Origin: Flavobacterium sp.
GTDB taxonomy: Bacteria; Bacteroidota; Bacteroidia; Flavobacteriales; Flavobacteriaceae
Direction: 5' to 3'
Assembly: GCA_020403245.1 (NCBI GenBank)
Contig: JADBYA010000004.1
Location: 1-64,000 of the forward strand
Length of the DNA stretch: 64,000 bases
Shown in pieces: positions 8,626 through 18,982 of the stretch (within the stretch, counting starts at the first letter, position 1; each line of letters starts with the position of its first letter). The translations under genes were made by a program, and so were the position numbers. The notes beneath the pieces were generated by a model, which was not told the origin of the DNA, made no database searches, and saw only the letters and a program-made list of their open reading frames with translations.

Positions 8626-10164
8626 TTAGTTTGGTAAAAAAGATGGATAAGTAATTGGCCTATCTTGAGGTTTAAATTTATTAAATTTGGCACCATAAGT
8701 TCTTTCAATAGCTCCTAAAAATTGATTTGCAATATACGCGTTTGCTCGAGCAGTAATGTGAATACCATCCCAACTAAATACACCGCCTTGACCAAAAGTT
8801 GCTGACATGTGATAATTATCAAATCTAATACCAGTTCTACTCAACTCTCCCATAATTGAATTAACATCAACAAAAGCCAAACCTTTTGATTCTGCAGCGG
8901 TTTTTATGGTATTGTTAAATGCAGTTGTAGCAGTATTAATCATTGTAATTTCAGTTGGTACTAAAACGTGTTGATCTTGTAATGGAAAAGAAACACCAAA
9001 AGCATTTAAAGTAGGAACAGGAGAACCAGCCGGCTGTCCAATAACTGAACGAGTAGTTAATAAAACTAAATCATCTTTAGTTGCGTGTCTAGCTTGACCA
9101 TAAGCAGATCCTAAAAAGGGTGCTAAAGCAACTAATTGTGGATTACCAGAAGCCGCTGCAATAGCTTGAATTTGAGGCCCTAAATTTGTTAAACCTTCAT
9201 CTACGATTAAAAGTGGATTATTAGATGCTGCAACTAACGGTTTTAGACGATCTTGTTGACCCAATGCTGTTAAAATTTGATCTAACGGACCTATTAAACC
9301 AGCATTCAATGCGTCAGCGGTTGCAGCATTTAATGGTACAGGGTTAAAGGGAACCGTTTTAAAAAAAGCAGCAGATGTGACACTTGGTATATTAGCTACC
9401 ACTCCTTTTCGACCACCTGATGTTAAAGCGTCAATAATTTGGTTATAAACAGTGTTAAACATAGCTGGGTCAGAAATATCATTTCCTGCATAAGTTGCAG
9501 GGTTGGTATTACCTAATTGATTAACACCTGTGCCTCCAGAAGTTGCATAGCCTAATACATCATTGTTGCCTATCCACAAACTAAAAAAAGTTGGGTTTTG
9601 AGCTAAAGCATCATTTAAAATAGTTGTTGATGCTGACGAACGAAATCTAACAAAATATGGATTGGCAGTACCATTTGCAAGGCCCGCAATATTACCATAA
9701 TTTGGCGCTACTAAATGATACGATTTAGCACCTGGAACACCCATGTTATTAAAAGGCCCTGTTAAAGGTACCCCAATTTCAGTTGTAGGAACTGAACCTG
9801 GAACAGCAATATTTAAAGGTACAGGAGCACCATTGAAAAAAACCAATCTCGGTCCTTGAATTTGAACACCTCCTGCTAATAAACCACCAACATTATCATT
9901 GGTTAATGGCGTAGTAAATGAACCTCCACCAACTTCAGCAAATTTTTCTGCCATTAGATTTGGATAAGCATTAATTTGACCTGCCTTGAATAATGCATTA
10001 TCTGAAAATCCAGCTGTTAAAGAGTTACCTAAAGCTACGTATTTTGTAAAATCTGCTGAACCTTTAGATAAAGGGTCTTCTGCGATAACCTCTTCTTTTA
10101 TATCTTCACTACAAGCCACGAAGATCAAAGAAGAAATAAATAAATATTTTAAATTTTTATACAT
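8626..10164 (-). CDS. SGNH/GDSL hydrolase family lipoprotein
   Basis: A 512-residue predicted outer-membrane or surface lipoprotein. The N-terminus has a lipobox (LIFVACSED, cysteine at residue 18). KYVALGNSLTAGF is the GDSL block with the nucleophile serine; SLWIGNNDVLGY supplies the block III Gly-x-Asn oxyanion motif; WDGIHIT near the C-terminus supplies the Asp-x-x-His pair. All catalytic parts are present, so an esterase or lipase activity is likely; the substrate is unknown. It lies 10 bp downstream of a TonB-dependent receptor on the same strand, which suggests joint uptake and cleavage of an ester substrate. Confidence 0.88.
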   Translation of the reverse strand: MYKNLKYLFISSLIFVACSEDIKEEVIAEDPLSKGSADFTKYVALGNSLTAGFSDNALFKAGQINAYPNLMAEKFAEVGGGSFTTPLTNDNVGGLLAGGVQIQGPRLVFFNGAPVPLNIAVPGSVPTTEIGVPLTGPFNNMGVPGAKSYHLVAPNYGNIAGLANGTANPYFVRFRSSASTTILNDALAQNPTFFSLWIGNNDVLGYATSGGTGVNQLGNTNPATYAGNDISDPAMFNTVYNQIIDALTSGGRKGVVANIPSVTSAAFFKTVPFNPVPLNAATADALNAGLIGPLDQILTALGQQDRLKPLVAASNNPLLIVDEGLTNLGPQIQAIAAASGNPQLVALAPFLGSAYGQARHATKDDLVLLTTRSVIGQPAGSPVPTLNAFGVSFPLQDQHVLVPTEITMINTATTAFNNTIKTAAESKGLAFVDVNSIMGELSRTGIRFDNYHMSATFGQGGVFSWDGIHITARANAYIANQFLGAIERTYGAKFNKFKPQDRPITYPSFLPN

Positions 10165-10174
10165 GATTGAATAA

Positions 10175-13008
10175 TTAAGGGTTAATTGTAATTCCTAAGG
10201 TGTAAATTTGACCGACTCTACCAGCACCTATCACTTGCAAATAATCATTGCTTCCAATATTAGAACCAGTTAATTTAATAACAGATTTTATACTTGGAAT
10301 AGCATAAGACATTTGCGCATCCAAAACAAAAGTTGAAGGAATCGTACCATCTGCAAAAGTTGAAGTCCACTCGTACTCAGACCACCAACGACCATTGATT
10401 CCAAAACCGAAATTTTTGAATAAATTATCATTGTTAATTCCAAATTTAGCTCGGTGCTCTGGTGTATTAAACATAGGTCTGAAGGCTGGGTCAACAGTTT
10501 CATCATAATCAAAAGAAGCCCAATTGTAACTGGCTGATAATTCGAAATCTTTATAAACTTTTTTAACTAATCCTAGGCCTACTCCATAAGAATTAATAAC
10601 AGCTGTAGTATTAGTATATAAATCATAAGTTCTTCTATCTCCTCTTGAAATAGCATTAATAGCATTAATATTAGCTTGATTAGTAATATCATTTCCAGCT
10701 AAACCATAGAACGGTACAACAACTCGGGCGCCACTCATAAAATCGTTATAAATATTAAAATAACCATTAATATCAATATCAAAACCATTTATTCTAGATT
10801 TATAACCTAATTCAAATGCTTTAACTTGTTCTGGTTTAACCAGTGGTGTTTGTTGAACTGTTTCTAAATCATTTGTGTTTTGTGTTTGTAAAAATTTTTG
10901 AACCGATTCAGATGTATAAGACAAACCATATGCATTAACTCCGTTTAAAGTAACTGTAGAGGGATTGCCTTCAGAAACACCAGCATTACTAACATTTATA
11001 GTTTCAGAATATCTTGTTAAATTACTAGCCGCAGAACCTACTAATGCTCTTGGACCTACATTTAAACCAATAAATAAATCTTGAGTAGTTGGGTTACGGA
11101 AACCTGTTTGGAATGACGCTCTAAAATTGTGATTTTTTCTTTCACCTGCAGAGTAAACAAAAGATACACGAGGAGAAAACTGACCATCAAATAATTCAGA
11201 TTTGTCGTAACGAATAGAAGCTGTTAATTTTAAACGGTCTTCCATGAATTTCTTTTGAAATTGTGTGTACAAACCATATTCATCATATCTAATTGGGCCA
11301 TCAAAATCAGTAAAAATTGTACCTTGTGAATCTAAGACATAAGTGCGATAAGAACCACCTACTTGTATATCTGCAAATGATATGTGATCTCTAAGGTTAT
11401 AATTCCAGTCACTATGCCAGATACGAGATTGATCTTTAAACAAAGCCCCGTTGGAAACATCTGCACTCGATCGAACATCTGCTAAAGCGTTTGCAAATTC
11501 TGGAGTTCCAGGCTGAAATTGTGCTTGACCATTAAGAAGGGTGTTAGGCCTAGCGGATTAGTGCCAGGAAAACCAGGTACTGTTGTAATATTATTTGTAG
11601 CAAATCCTCTTGCAAAAGCATCAGCTTGTCCACCATTAAATCCCAAACCTATTTGAGATTGTAAGTATGCAGTAGCGTAATCCGTAAACCATTGAACATC
11701 AGATTTAGCTCTTCTATTAATATTGATTGCAGCAAAACGCATGTCGTAAGAATCTCCAGCATCTTCAGCTGATACATAACCTCTTATAAAGAAATTTTTA
11801 TGTTTAATTTCTGCTCTAGTTTGGCTCATAAAAAAGTTTCTTAGTGCATATCTACTTCCTCCTTGATATACAGTGTTACCTAAGCCTACTTTATGCTGAG
11901 CAATAATTTCAGTATCCTTCCAATATTGATTAGACGAAGTTGCCCAAGGCCTAATATGTATAGAAGCATCAAATTTAACATTATTAATCTCATTATCATT
12001 CAAATCTTGTTCTCTGTAACCATCTCTACTTATAGTACCAACATTTGATATAAAGTTTGAAACTTCATCGCCAAAAAAGTTTAAACCATCATAATTTCTG
12101 TTATTAGCATGACCAACCAAACCGCCGTTAACATCTCTGTCATCAGCAGCTATCCACTCGGTTGCTCTCATGTAAGTAAAATTAGCCTTAGCAGCAAAAT
12201 GTGGGGTAAATGCCCAAGCGGCTCTCAAACCAAAATCAAGAAATTCATTAGTGCCAGCCACTTCATGATTGGTTATTCCACGTTTAATGTAGGTACTAAT
12301 GCCTTGAAATTCGAAAGGATTTTTTGAATTCATGAATAAAATACCATTAAAAGCATTCGCTCCATATAAAGCTGAAGAGGCGCCAGGCAAAAGTTCAACA
12401 CTATGAACGTCTAAATCAGATAAACCAATGAGATTACCCAAGTTAAAGTTCAAAGCAGGAGATGAATTATCCATGCCGTCAACCAATTGCATAAAACGTG
12501 TGTTAGCAACTGTTGCAAAACCTCGGGTATTAATTGATTTAAAATTAAAACTTGAAGTGTTAAAATGTACTTCTTTTAAGTTTTCCAAACCTTCATAAAA
12601 GGTTGGCGAAGTGGTGTTTTTAATGTCACGCAAAGTCATACGCTCTATAGTTACAGGTGACTCTCTAATTCTTTCTGGAGTTCTAGAGGCAGAAATAACA
12701 ATTTCGTCTAACTTGTTTTCCTCGTCAGACAATGCAACAGCTACTTTTTGATTGTTTGAGGTAATGTTAACTTTTTTCACCCCAAACCCTATACTTGAAA
12801 CTTCAATCTCAAATGGTGGTTTTTTGGTGGTTGTTAAGCTAAAATTTCCATCGATGTCGGTGACAGACCCAGCACTATCACCAACTACTTTAATGTTGGC
12901 GCCAGGAATTGGTTGGTCTTTGTTGTCTTTTACCGAACCCGTAATTGATGTTTGCGAATAGGTAATTCCGCAAAAAAACAATGAAATGATAAATAAATAA
13001 ATCTTCAT
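10175..13008 (-). pseudogene. TonB-dependent receptor, frameshifted by one missing base
   Basis: One receptor gene is read as two frames. The first part (13008 to about 11555) carries a signal peptide, a carboxypeptidase-like regulatory domain (TSITGSVKDNKDQPIPGANI), a plug domain (ISASRTPERIRESP, VDGMDNSSPALNFN) and the first barrel strands. The second part (about 11555 to 10175) continues the barrel to the terminal strand ending in GQIYTLGITINP. The frames join near 11551-11558: adding one base gives TNPARPNTLLNGQAQF and makes the span exactly 945 codons with the stop, about 944 residues. The gene is either recently inactivated or carries a sequencing error. It should import a substrate across the outer membrane with the SGNH lipoprotein downstream. 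Confidence 0.85.
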
Positions 13009-13043
13009 TTGGTTAAATATTTTTGGTTTATGGGGCCAATTTA

Positions 13044-13051
13044 CAAATATA
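13044..13051 (-). promoter_or_regulatory. possible -7 box upstream of the TonB receptor
   Basis: On the minus strand TATATTTG matches the Bacteroidota -7 consensus TAnnTTTG, 36 bp upstream of the receptor ATG. I could not identify a convincing -33 element, so support is modest. Confidence 0.35.
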
Positions 13052-13238
13052 TTTTTTACATTATCAATAAATAACGTCTAATTTTATCGATAATTTAATA
13101 TAAAGAGCTATAATTAGCAATCCGATATTTATACTTTCTTTAAATTATTATTAATGTTTTGAGGGTTTTATCAATAAAATACTATGCTTACATACAAAAA
13201 TTGAATTTCTATTAAATTAATCCTAAAAAATTAAGCAT

Positions 13239-13269
13239 AAAAAAAGCGAGACTATAACTCGCTTTTTTT
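13239..13269. terminator. intrinsic terminator of glmS
   Basis: AAAAAGCGAG (13241-13250) pairs with CTCGCTTTTT (13258-13267) around a seven-base loop, with T runs in both directions. It lies just beyond the glmS stop on the minus strand. Confidence 0.9.
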
Positions 13270-13285
13270 ATAATTTTTGAAAAAC

Positions 13286-15133
13286 TTATTCTACAGTAAC
13301 CGATTTCGCCAAATTTCTAGGCTGATCAACATTGCAACCTCTCATTACCGCAATATGATAGGATAATAATTGCAAGGGAATTGTAGTAATAAGCGGGGAT
13401 AGTGCGTCTGATGTTTCTGGAATTTCAATAACGTAATCTGCTAATTCTTTTACTTGTATGTCTCCTTTAGTAACTACGGCTATTATTTTCCCGCTTCTTG
13501 ATTTTATTTCTTGAATATTGCTCACTACTTTGTCATAATGACCTTGTTTAGGCGCAATAACTACTACAGGCATATGCTCATCAATTAAAGCTATTGGTCC
13601 ATGTTTCATTTCTGCAGCAGGATAACCTTCTGCATGAATATAGGATATCTCTTTTAATTTTAATGCGCCTTCAAGTGCCACTGGAAAATTATAGCCTCTA
13701 CCCAAATAAAGACAGTTACTAGCATCTTTGAACTTTTTGGCGATTTCTTTGGCTTTTTCATTAGTTTCTAATGCTTCACGAACTTTCTCTGGAATAATCT
13801 CTAATTCTTGTAAGTAAAGGTGGAAATCAGAATTGGAAAGTGTTCCTTTGGCTTTTGCCAAACGCAATGCCAACATAGTTAAAACGGTAATTTGAGTTGT
13901 AAATGCTTTGGTTGAAGCCACTCCAATTTCTGGTCCAGCATGTGTATAAGCTCCAGCATTTGTTTCTCTTGATATAGAAGAACCAACTACATTGCATACT
14001 CCAAAAACAAAAGCCCCTTTTTCTTTGGCTAATTTAATGGCGGCTAAAGTATCAGCCGTTTCTCCTGATTGTGAAATGGCGATGACTACGTCGTCCTTAT
14101 TGATTATTGGATTACGATACCTAAACTCAGAGGCATATTCTACCTCAACAGGGATTCTCGTAAATTCTTCAATAATATATTCGGCAACTAATCCAGCGTG
14201 CCATGATGTCCCGCAGGCAATGATTACAATTCTTTGTGCATGTAGAAACTTTTCAATATTATCTTCTACACCTGCCATTTGAATAATACCATCATTGGCA
14301 TGTAGCCGACCTCTGTAAGTATCTTTAATCACATTAGGTTGTTCATAGATTTCTTTCAACATGAAATGATCATAACCTCCTTTTTCAATTTGCTCCAAGT
14401 TCATTTGAAGTTCTTGAATATAAGGATCGACTAAAGTATCATCTTTAATCTTTCTGATTTTAAGTGGTTTGCTCAATCGCACAATAGCCATTTCCTCGTC
14501 TTCTAAATAAATGGCATTTGAAGTATATTCAATGAAAGGAGAAGCATCAGAAGCAATAAAAAATTCGTTCTCGCCAACACCAATGGCTAATGGACTACCT
14601 AGTCTAGCCACTATAATTTCGTCTGGATTTTCCTTGTCAAATACACAAATAGCGTAAGCACCTACCACTTGGTTTAATGCAATTTGAACGGCTTTACCAA
14701 GTTTGATATTCTCTTTCTTTTTTACATCTTCAATAAGATTTATCAATACTTCCGTATCAGTATCAGATGTAAATGTATATCCTCTTTTTGATAATTCTTT
14801 TTTTAAGGGTTCGTAGTTTTCAATTATTCCGTTGTGAATAATAACTAAGTTTCCAGAATTGGACACATGTGGGTGTGAATTAATATCGTTTGGTACACCA
14901 TGAGTTGCCCAACGCGTGTGACCCATTCCTATTTTGGCTTTGGACGAAGCTATGTTTATAGATTTCTCTTCTAAATCTGAAACTTTCCCTTTGGTTTTAG
15001 AAATTTGAATTTCTTTACCATCACATAACATGATTCCGGCACTATCATAACCTCTATATTCTAATCTTTTTAGCCCTTTTATTACAATAGGATAAGCTTC
15101 TCGATAGCCAATATAACCAACAATTCCACACAT
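13286..15133 (-). CDS. glmS: glutamine-fructose-6-phosphate aminotransferase (isomerising)
   Basis: A 615-residue enzyme making glucosamine-6-phosphate from fructose-6-phosphate and glutamine, the entry to amino-sugar synthesis for peptidoglycan and lipopolysaccharide. Cys2 of MCGIVGYIG is the N-terminal glutaminase nucleophile; GHTRWATHG and HNGIIENY belong to the same domain. Two SIS sugar-isomerase domains follow (IACGTSWHAGLVAEY, SQSGETADT, GRGYNFPVALEGALKLKE). The C-terminal DQPRNLAKSVTVE is the usual ending. It is last in a three-gene minus-strand run, 12 bp after the DUF4270 gene. Confidence 0.97.
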   Translation of the reverse strand: MCGIVGYIGYREAYPIVIKGLKRLEYRGYDSAGIMLCDGKEIQISKTKGKVSDLEEKSINIASSKAKIGMGHTRWATHGVPNDINSHPHVSNSGNLVIIHNGIIENYEPLKKELSKRGYTFTSDTDTEVLINLIEDVKKKENIKLGKAVQIALNQVVGAYAICVFDKENPDEIIVARLGSPLAIGVGENEFFIASDASPFIEYTSNAIYLEDEEMAIVRLSKPLKIRKIKDDTLVDPYIQELQMNLEQIEKGGYDHFMLKEIYEQPNVIKDTYRGRLHANDGIIQMAGVEDNIEKFLHAQRIVIIACGTSWHAGLVAEYIIEEFTRIPVEVEYASEFRYRNPIINKDDVVIAISQSGETADTLAAIKLAKEKGAFVFGVCNVVGSSISRETNAGAYTHAGPEIGVASTKAFTTQITVLTMLALRLAKAKGTLSNSDFHLYLQELEIIPEKVREALETNEKAKEIAKKFKDASNCLYLGRGYNFPVALEGALKLKEISYIHAEGYPAAEMKHGPIALIDEHMPVVVIAPKQGHYDKVVSNIQEIKSRSGKIIAVVTKGDIQVKELADYVIEIPETSDALSPLITTIPLQLLSYHIAVMRGCNVDQPRNLAKSVTVE

Positions 15134-15145
15134 AATGCTATAATA

Positions 15146-16834
15146 TTAATCAGGTTTTGTATAATAGATTTCTAGTTTTAATCGTTTATCATCAGGAACT
15201 GATGGACTAGACCCATATAAAATGGTGCCAATGGGACTCATTACCGACATGGCTGGTGCGCTATTGGTTGTAGTATTTGCGGTCTTTAATTTAGAAAAAC
15301 CTACATTGTTGATATTTTCTGTAATTGAAAGTCCTAGCCGAACGTTGGTAGAATCTCTATTAATTAAACTCCTTACATGATTTGTAATTCTAATTTTATA
15401 CTTAACACCTCTTCCGCCGGCAACATTTTCTTTTTCGAGAATACCCCCAAAAGTTGACTTGTTAAATTTAGGGTTAATGCCGTTAGTTGTGCCATCAAGA
15501 ATATAATCGATTAGCATTTTTTTGTTATTTAAATCATAGAGGAAAATACGATTCGGCTCAATGGAACGTGTGTCAGACATGGCTAATCTATCCACATAAA
15601 AAGTCAGATTGGCTTCGTTAATTAACCAGCCATTCGCCTTGATTACTTCAATTTCATCAGCTATGCCATTATTATTAGCATCTGGCCCAAAAATATCAAT
15701 AACCGAAATAGAACCTTGTCCTCCTTTTAAAAATAATTGTGCTGCTTCTTGAGAATTATTAATAACTGTAGCATTAAGGTAGTCTGTATTCTCATTGGAA
15801 TTTTTTAACAAACTAACAGTATTGCCATTAAGATTTAAAACATAGGTCTTGTTTACTCTTTCATATGTAGGATCGCCAGTTGTAGGTATGGTTTTTTTGT
15901 CTTCGTTATAGTAAAGCGTTATCTTTCCATCTTTAAAATTGAGGGTTGCCATATTTCCTGGATTTCCTAGACTTTCCGTTTTGAAATAGATTCCTCTAAA
16001 AAAATTTTTAAAAACGTTGTTATCTGCCAGTTGTCCGCTTGGTGCATTTATAATTGCTGCATTAAAAACATCATTTCTTAAATGTAATCTCATTGATGGT
16101 TTTGATCTAGTCGCTACATCAGGTTGACCAGCTGTTTCATTTGGAACTGTGGTTTTGTGCTCTCTTTTATCAAAATAAAATTGAGAATTTTCACGCCCAT
16201 CTGCATTTCTGGGGTCGGAAGTGGGTAAATCATTTAACAAAACTGGAATTTTATTGTTATCGATTTCGGCATCTTTGTCGGTGTAAAATAATTGCGTAGC
16301 TCCAAGTGACTCATTTGGGTCTAAATTTCTTAAATAATAATTGGATTGGTAAACACTTAATTTAAATTTTGACCCTTCTACTCCATATATTGAATCTAAC
16401 TCATAAGTAGTTCGCCTTTCTTGTACTCCATTAACCTCTACTTGTTCTACTTGTTTTATAGTACTGTAGTAAGGAATTTCTAAAACAACACTATCTAAGA
16501 CCGTTGGTAGAACGTCATAATTTTCTGGATCAACATTGTTAAATCGTGGATTACTAACTGACATTTCTACTTGGGTAACAAAATTAGCTTGTGTAGTTCC
16601 AAAAGCAGGATTGTCATAAAATCCTAACGGATTTACAGCCAAATTATTGGAAGCAATTGGTCCTAGTTTTTGATTGTAAGATTTAATAAATGCGCCGGTG
16701 TATTTTTGAAAACCAAAATGGTCGTCACCCACTATGTTTGCTCCTATTTCATTATAATCTTTATCACAAGAAACAAATGAAATGAAAGCTAAAAAGCCAA
16801 ATGAAAATAATTGAAAAAATGATTTTTTGTTCAT
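15146..16834 (-). CDS. DUF4270 domain lipoprotein
   Basis: A 562-residue secreted lipoprotein with lipobox [10 protein letters not shown]. The opening [15 protein letters not shown] and the [14 protein letters not shown] region are typical of DUF4270, a Bacteroidota-restricted family of unknown function with several beta-rich segments. It sits 17 bp after the starch-synthase-like gene and 12 bp before glmS. This order is, in my recollection, common in Flavobacteriaceae, which hints at a cell-envelope role without proving it. Confidence 0.85.
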   Translation of the reverse strand: MNKKSFFQLFSFGFLAFISFVSCDKDYNEIGANIVGDDHFGFQKYTGAFIKSYNQKLGPIASNNLAVNPLGFYDNPAFGTTQANFVTQVEMSVSNPRFNNVDPENYDVLPTVLDSVVLEIPYYSTIKQVEQVEVNGVQERRTTYELDSIYGVEGSKFKLSVYQSNYYLRNLDPNESLGATQLFYTDKDAEIDNNKIPVLLNDLPTSDPRNADGRENSQFYFDKREHKTTVPNETAGQPDVATRSKPSMRLHLRNDVFNAAIINAPSGQLADNNVFKNFFRGIYFKTESLGNPGNMATLNFKDGKITLYYNEDKKTIPTTGDPTYERVNKTYVLNLNGNTVSLLKNSNENTDYLNATVINNSQEAAQLFLKGGQGSISVIDIFGPDANNNGIADEIEVIKANGWLINEANLTFYVDRLAMSDTRSIEPNRIFLYDLNNKKMLIDYILDGTTNGINPKFNKSTFGGILEKENVAGGRGVKYKIRITNHVRSLINRDSTNVRLGLSITENINNVGFSKLKTANTTTNSAPAMSVMSPIGTILYGSSPSVPDDKRLKLEIYYTKPD

Positions 16835-16851
16835 AAATATTACAATTGTTT

Positions 16852-17658
16852 TTATGAAAGCAACCCTTTATATAAGTTTCTGTATGCTTCACTAAAGTTA
16901 TCTTTGGAAACGAAAGGTAAAAAAGGTTTTCCTAAAGATTCTATATATTTTGTTAAACTTGGAGTTATATTTTGAGAAGCAACAATAACACCATCCGAAT
17001 GATTTACTGCAGCAATAATTAGGTTTTCATAGTTTGGCAATTCTAATTCCTTAATAGAATCATGTGGGATATTGTCAAATTTAATTTTATTGATCATCTC
17101 AGAATTTAAAGTCCCTTCAAACGATTGCCCATAAACTGATGTCACAATTTTTGTTTCTGAAAACAACGCTTCATCTTTATAATAATGTTTCATGTAAATA
17201 GGCAATAAACTCGCCATCCATCCATGAACATGAATAATATCGGGCACCCAATTTAATTTTTTTACAGTTTCCACAACACCTTTGGCAAAAAAAATAGCTC
17301 TTTCATCATTGTCTGGATATAAGACTCCATCTTCATCACTGAAAGTAGCTTTTCTTTTGAAATACTCATCATTATCAATAAAATAAACCTGAATTCTTTC
17401 CTTTGGAATCGAAGCTACTTTAATTATTAAAGGCATATCCAAATCATTGACAACTAGATTCATCCCTGACAAACGAATAACTTCATGTAACTGATGTCTT
17501 CTTTCATTAATATTGCCATACCTAGGCATGAAAATTCTAATCTGTCCCCCTTGATCATTAATCATTTTTGGAACGTCATAAGACATCAAAGAAACCTCAT
17601 TCTCAGCCAAATAGGGCACCACTTCAGATGATACATATAATATCCTCTTATCTTCCAT
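16852..17658 (-). CDS. glycogen/starch synthase-like protein, N-terminal GT5 domain only
   Basis: A 268-residue protein resembling the N-terminal Rossmann domain of glycogen synthase (family GT5). [17 protein letters not shown] corresponds to the synthase start, [17 protein letters not shown] to the next conserved block, and [18 protein letters not shown] to the His-x-His-Gly-Trp region. The C-terminal half of the GT-B fold, which holds most of the ADP-glucose site, is absent, and KTGGL at the N-terminus is replaced by ENEVSL. It may not be a glycosyltransferase at all. It is divergent from panC, 106 bp away, and heads the DUF4270-glmS run. Confidence 0.8.
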   Translation of the reverse strand: MEDKRILYVSSEVVPYLAENEVSLMSYDVPKMINDQGGQIRIFMPRYGNINERRHQLHEVIRLSGMNLVVNDLDMPLIIKVASIPKERIQVYFIDNDEYFKRKATFSDEDGVLYPDNDERAIFFAKGVVETVKKLNWVPDIIHVHGWMASLLPIYMKHYYKDEALFSETKIVTSVYGQSFEGTLNSEMINKIKFDNIPHDSIKELELPNYENLIIAAVNHSDGVIVASQNITPSLTKYIESLGKPFLPFVSKDNFSEAYRNLYKGLLS

Positions 17659-17735
17659 AATCTATTTTACTTTATTGATTGGCAATAAAAAACAGGCAAA
17701 AGTACAAAAATTTATGCAGTTATTTATGAAAATAG

Positions 17736-17743
17736 TAAGTTTG
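17736..17743 (+). promoter_or_regulatory. possible -7 box of panC
   Basis: TAAGTTTG fits TAnnTTTG and lies 21 bp before the ATG I chose for panC. Placing the promoter here argues against the longer open frame that begins at 17675. Confidence 0.35.
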
Positions 17744-17764
17744 CATCTCATTAATAGAAAGCTA

Positions 17765-18613
17765 ATGCTTATTTTTTATACTCAAAAGGATTTAGTTTCC
17801 CATTTAAATTCTGTTTCAAATCTTGATATTTCTGTTGGTTTTGTTCCTACTATGGGCGCACTACACCAAGGTCATCTATCGCTTTTGAAGGAAGCATTGT
17901 TAAAAAATTCTAATGTAGTTACTAGCATTTTTGTAAATCCAACCCAGTTTAATAACCCCGAAGATTTAGCGAAATATCCTAGAACTCTTGAAAAAGATAT
18001 TGAAAAAATAAAATCGATTTCCGACAAAATAATTGTTTATGCACCAAGTGTTGATGATATTTATGAAGGAAAAACAGCATCCAAACATTTTGACTTTGAT
18101 GGATTAGAAAATCAAATGGAAGGCAAATTCAGACCTGGTCATTTTGATGGCGTGGGAACTATTGTAAAACGTCTTTTTGAAATTGTAAAACCTAACTTTG
18201 CCTATTTTGGCGAAAAAGATTTCCAGCAATTGCAAATTATAAAAAAAATGGTGGCTAAACTTGAAATTCCTGTAACCATAATTGGTTGCCCAATTCACAG
18301 AGAACCCAATGGTTTAGCCATGAGTTCGCGCAACGAAAGACTAACATCCGAAGAAAGAAAAGAAGCTGCTATCATTTTCAAAATACTGAAGCAATCCCAA
18401 AAACTATTTAAAACAAAATCGGCTACCGTTGTGAGTGAATGGGTAAAAAAAGCTTTTGAAAAAAAACCAAATTTTCAACTAGAATATTTTCAAATTGCTG
18501 ATGAGGACACATTGTTGCCCTGCATCAAAAAAAGTAAAAGAAAAAAATACCGCGCCTTCATCGCTGTTTTTGTCAACAAAATACGATTGATTGATACCAT
18601 TTCACTAAATTAA
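17765..18613 (+). CDS. panC: pantothenate synthetase
   Basis: A 282-residue ATP-dependent ligase joining pantoate and beta-alanine in coenzyme A synthesis. [15 protein letters not shown] carries the HxGH nucleotide-binding motif; [18 protein letters not shown] and [12 protein letters not shown] are substrate-binding blocks; MSSRNERL is the KMSKS-equivalent loop. The open frame runs 30 codons further upstream, but the ATG at 17765 begins [11 protein letters not shown], where homologues start, and gives the normal length. panD follows after 14 bp, so the two sequential steps are encoded together. Confidence 0.95.
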   Translation: MLIFYTQKDLVSHLNSVSNLDISVGFVPTMGALHQGHLSLLKEALLKNSNVVTSIFVNPTQFNNPEDLAKYPRTLEKDIEKIKSISDKIIVYAPSVDDIYEGKTASKHFDFDGLENQMEGKFRPGHFDGVGTIVKRLFEIVKPNFAYFGEKDFQQLQIIKKMVAKLEIPVTIIGCPIHREPNGLAMSSRNERLTSEERKEAAIIFKILKQSQKLFKTKSATVVSEWVKKAFEKKPNFQLEYFQIADEDTLLPCIKKSKRKKYRAFIAVFVNKIRLIDTISLN

Positions 18614-18623
18614 TTTACCTTTG
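18591..18623 (+). promoter_or_regulatory. possible internal promoter before panD
   Basis: TTG at 18591 and TACCTTTG at 18616-18623 match Bacteroidota -33 and -7 elements, with 22 bp between. The -7 box ends 4 bp before the panD ATG, so a transcript from it would be nearly leaderless. Confidence 0.35.
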
Positions 18624-18627
18624 CCCC

Positions 18628-18978
18628 ATGCAGATTCAAGTAGTAAAATCTAAAATTCATAGAGTAAAAGTAACTGGTGCCGATTTAAATTACATCGGTA
18701 GTATTACAATAGATGAAACTCTAATGGATGCCTCAAACCTTATTGAAGGAGAGAAAGTTTCGATTGTTAACATTAATAATGGAGAACGTTTTGAAACCTA
18801 TGTTATAAAAGGGGTCAGAAATTCGGGAGAAATAACGTTGAATGGGCCTGCAGCAAGAAGGGTTCAAAAGGATGATATTATCATCATTATGTCCTATGCA
18901 ATCATGGATTTTGAAAAAGCAAAAACCTTCAAACCTTGGATGATTTTTCCCAATGAAAAAGATAATTCCCTAACCTAA
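18628..18978 (+). CDS. panD: aspartate 1-decarboxylase precursor
   Basis: A 116-residue proenzyme of the pyruvoyl-dependent family that makes beta-alanine from aspartate, the other substrate of PanC. Self-cleavage is expected at the Gly-Ser bond of NYIGSITID (Ser25), giving the pyruvoyl group. [12 protein letters not shown] and [20 protein letters not shown] are the remaining conserved blocks. It lies 14 bp after panC and 4 bp before the membrane protein that follows, forming a tight plus-strand run. Confidence 0.95.
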   Translation: MQIQVVKSKIHRVKVTGADLNYIGSITIDETLMDASNLIEGEKVSIVNINNGERFETYVIKGVRNSGEITLNGPAARRVQKDDIIIIMSYAIMDFEKAKTFKPWMIFPNEKDNSLT

Positions 18979-18982
18979 TCTC

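Noticed and set aside
10175..11443. Separate second receptor gene with its own TTG start
   Set aside because: The frame before the TTG continues the barrel of the upstream part, and one added base joins both into a single 945-codon gene.
13992..14282. Open frame opposite glmS
   Set aside because: It is a shadow of the glmS coding strand; glmS is complete and conserved throughout.
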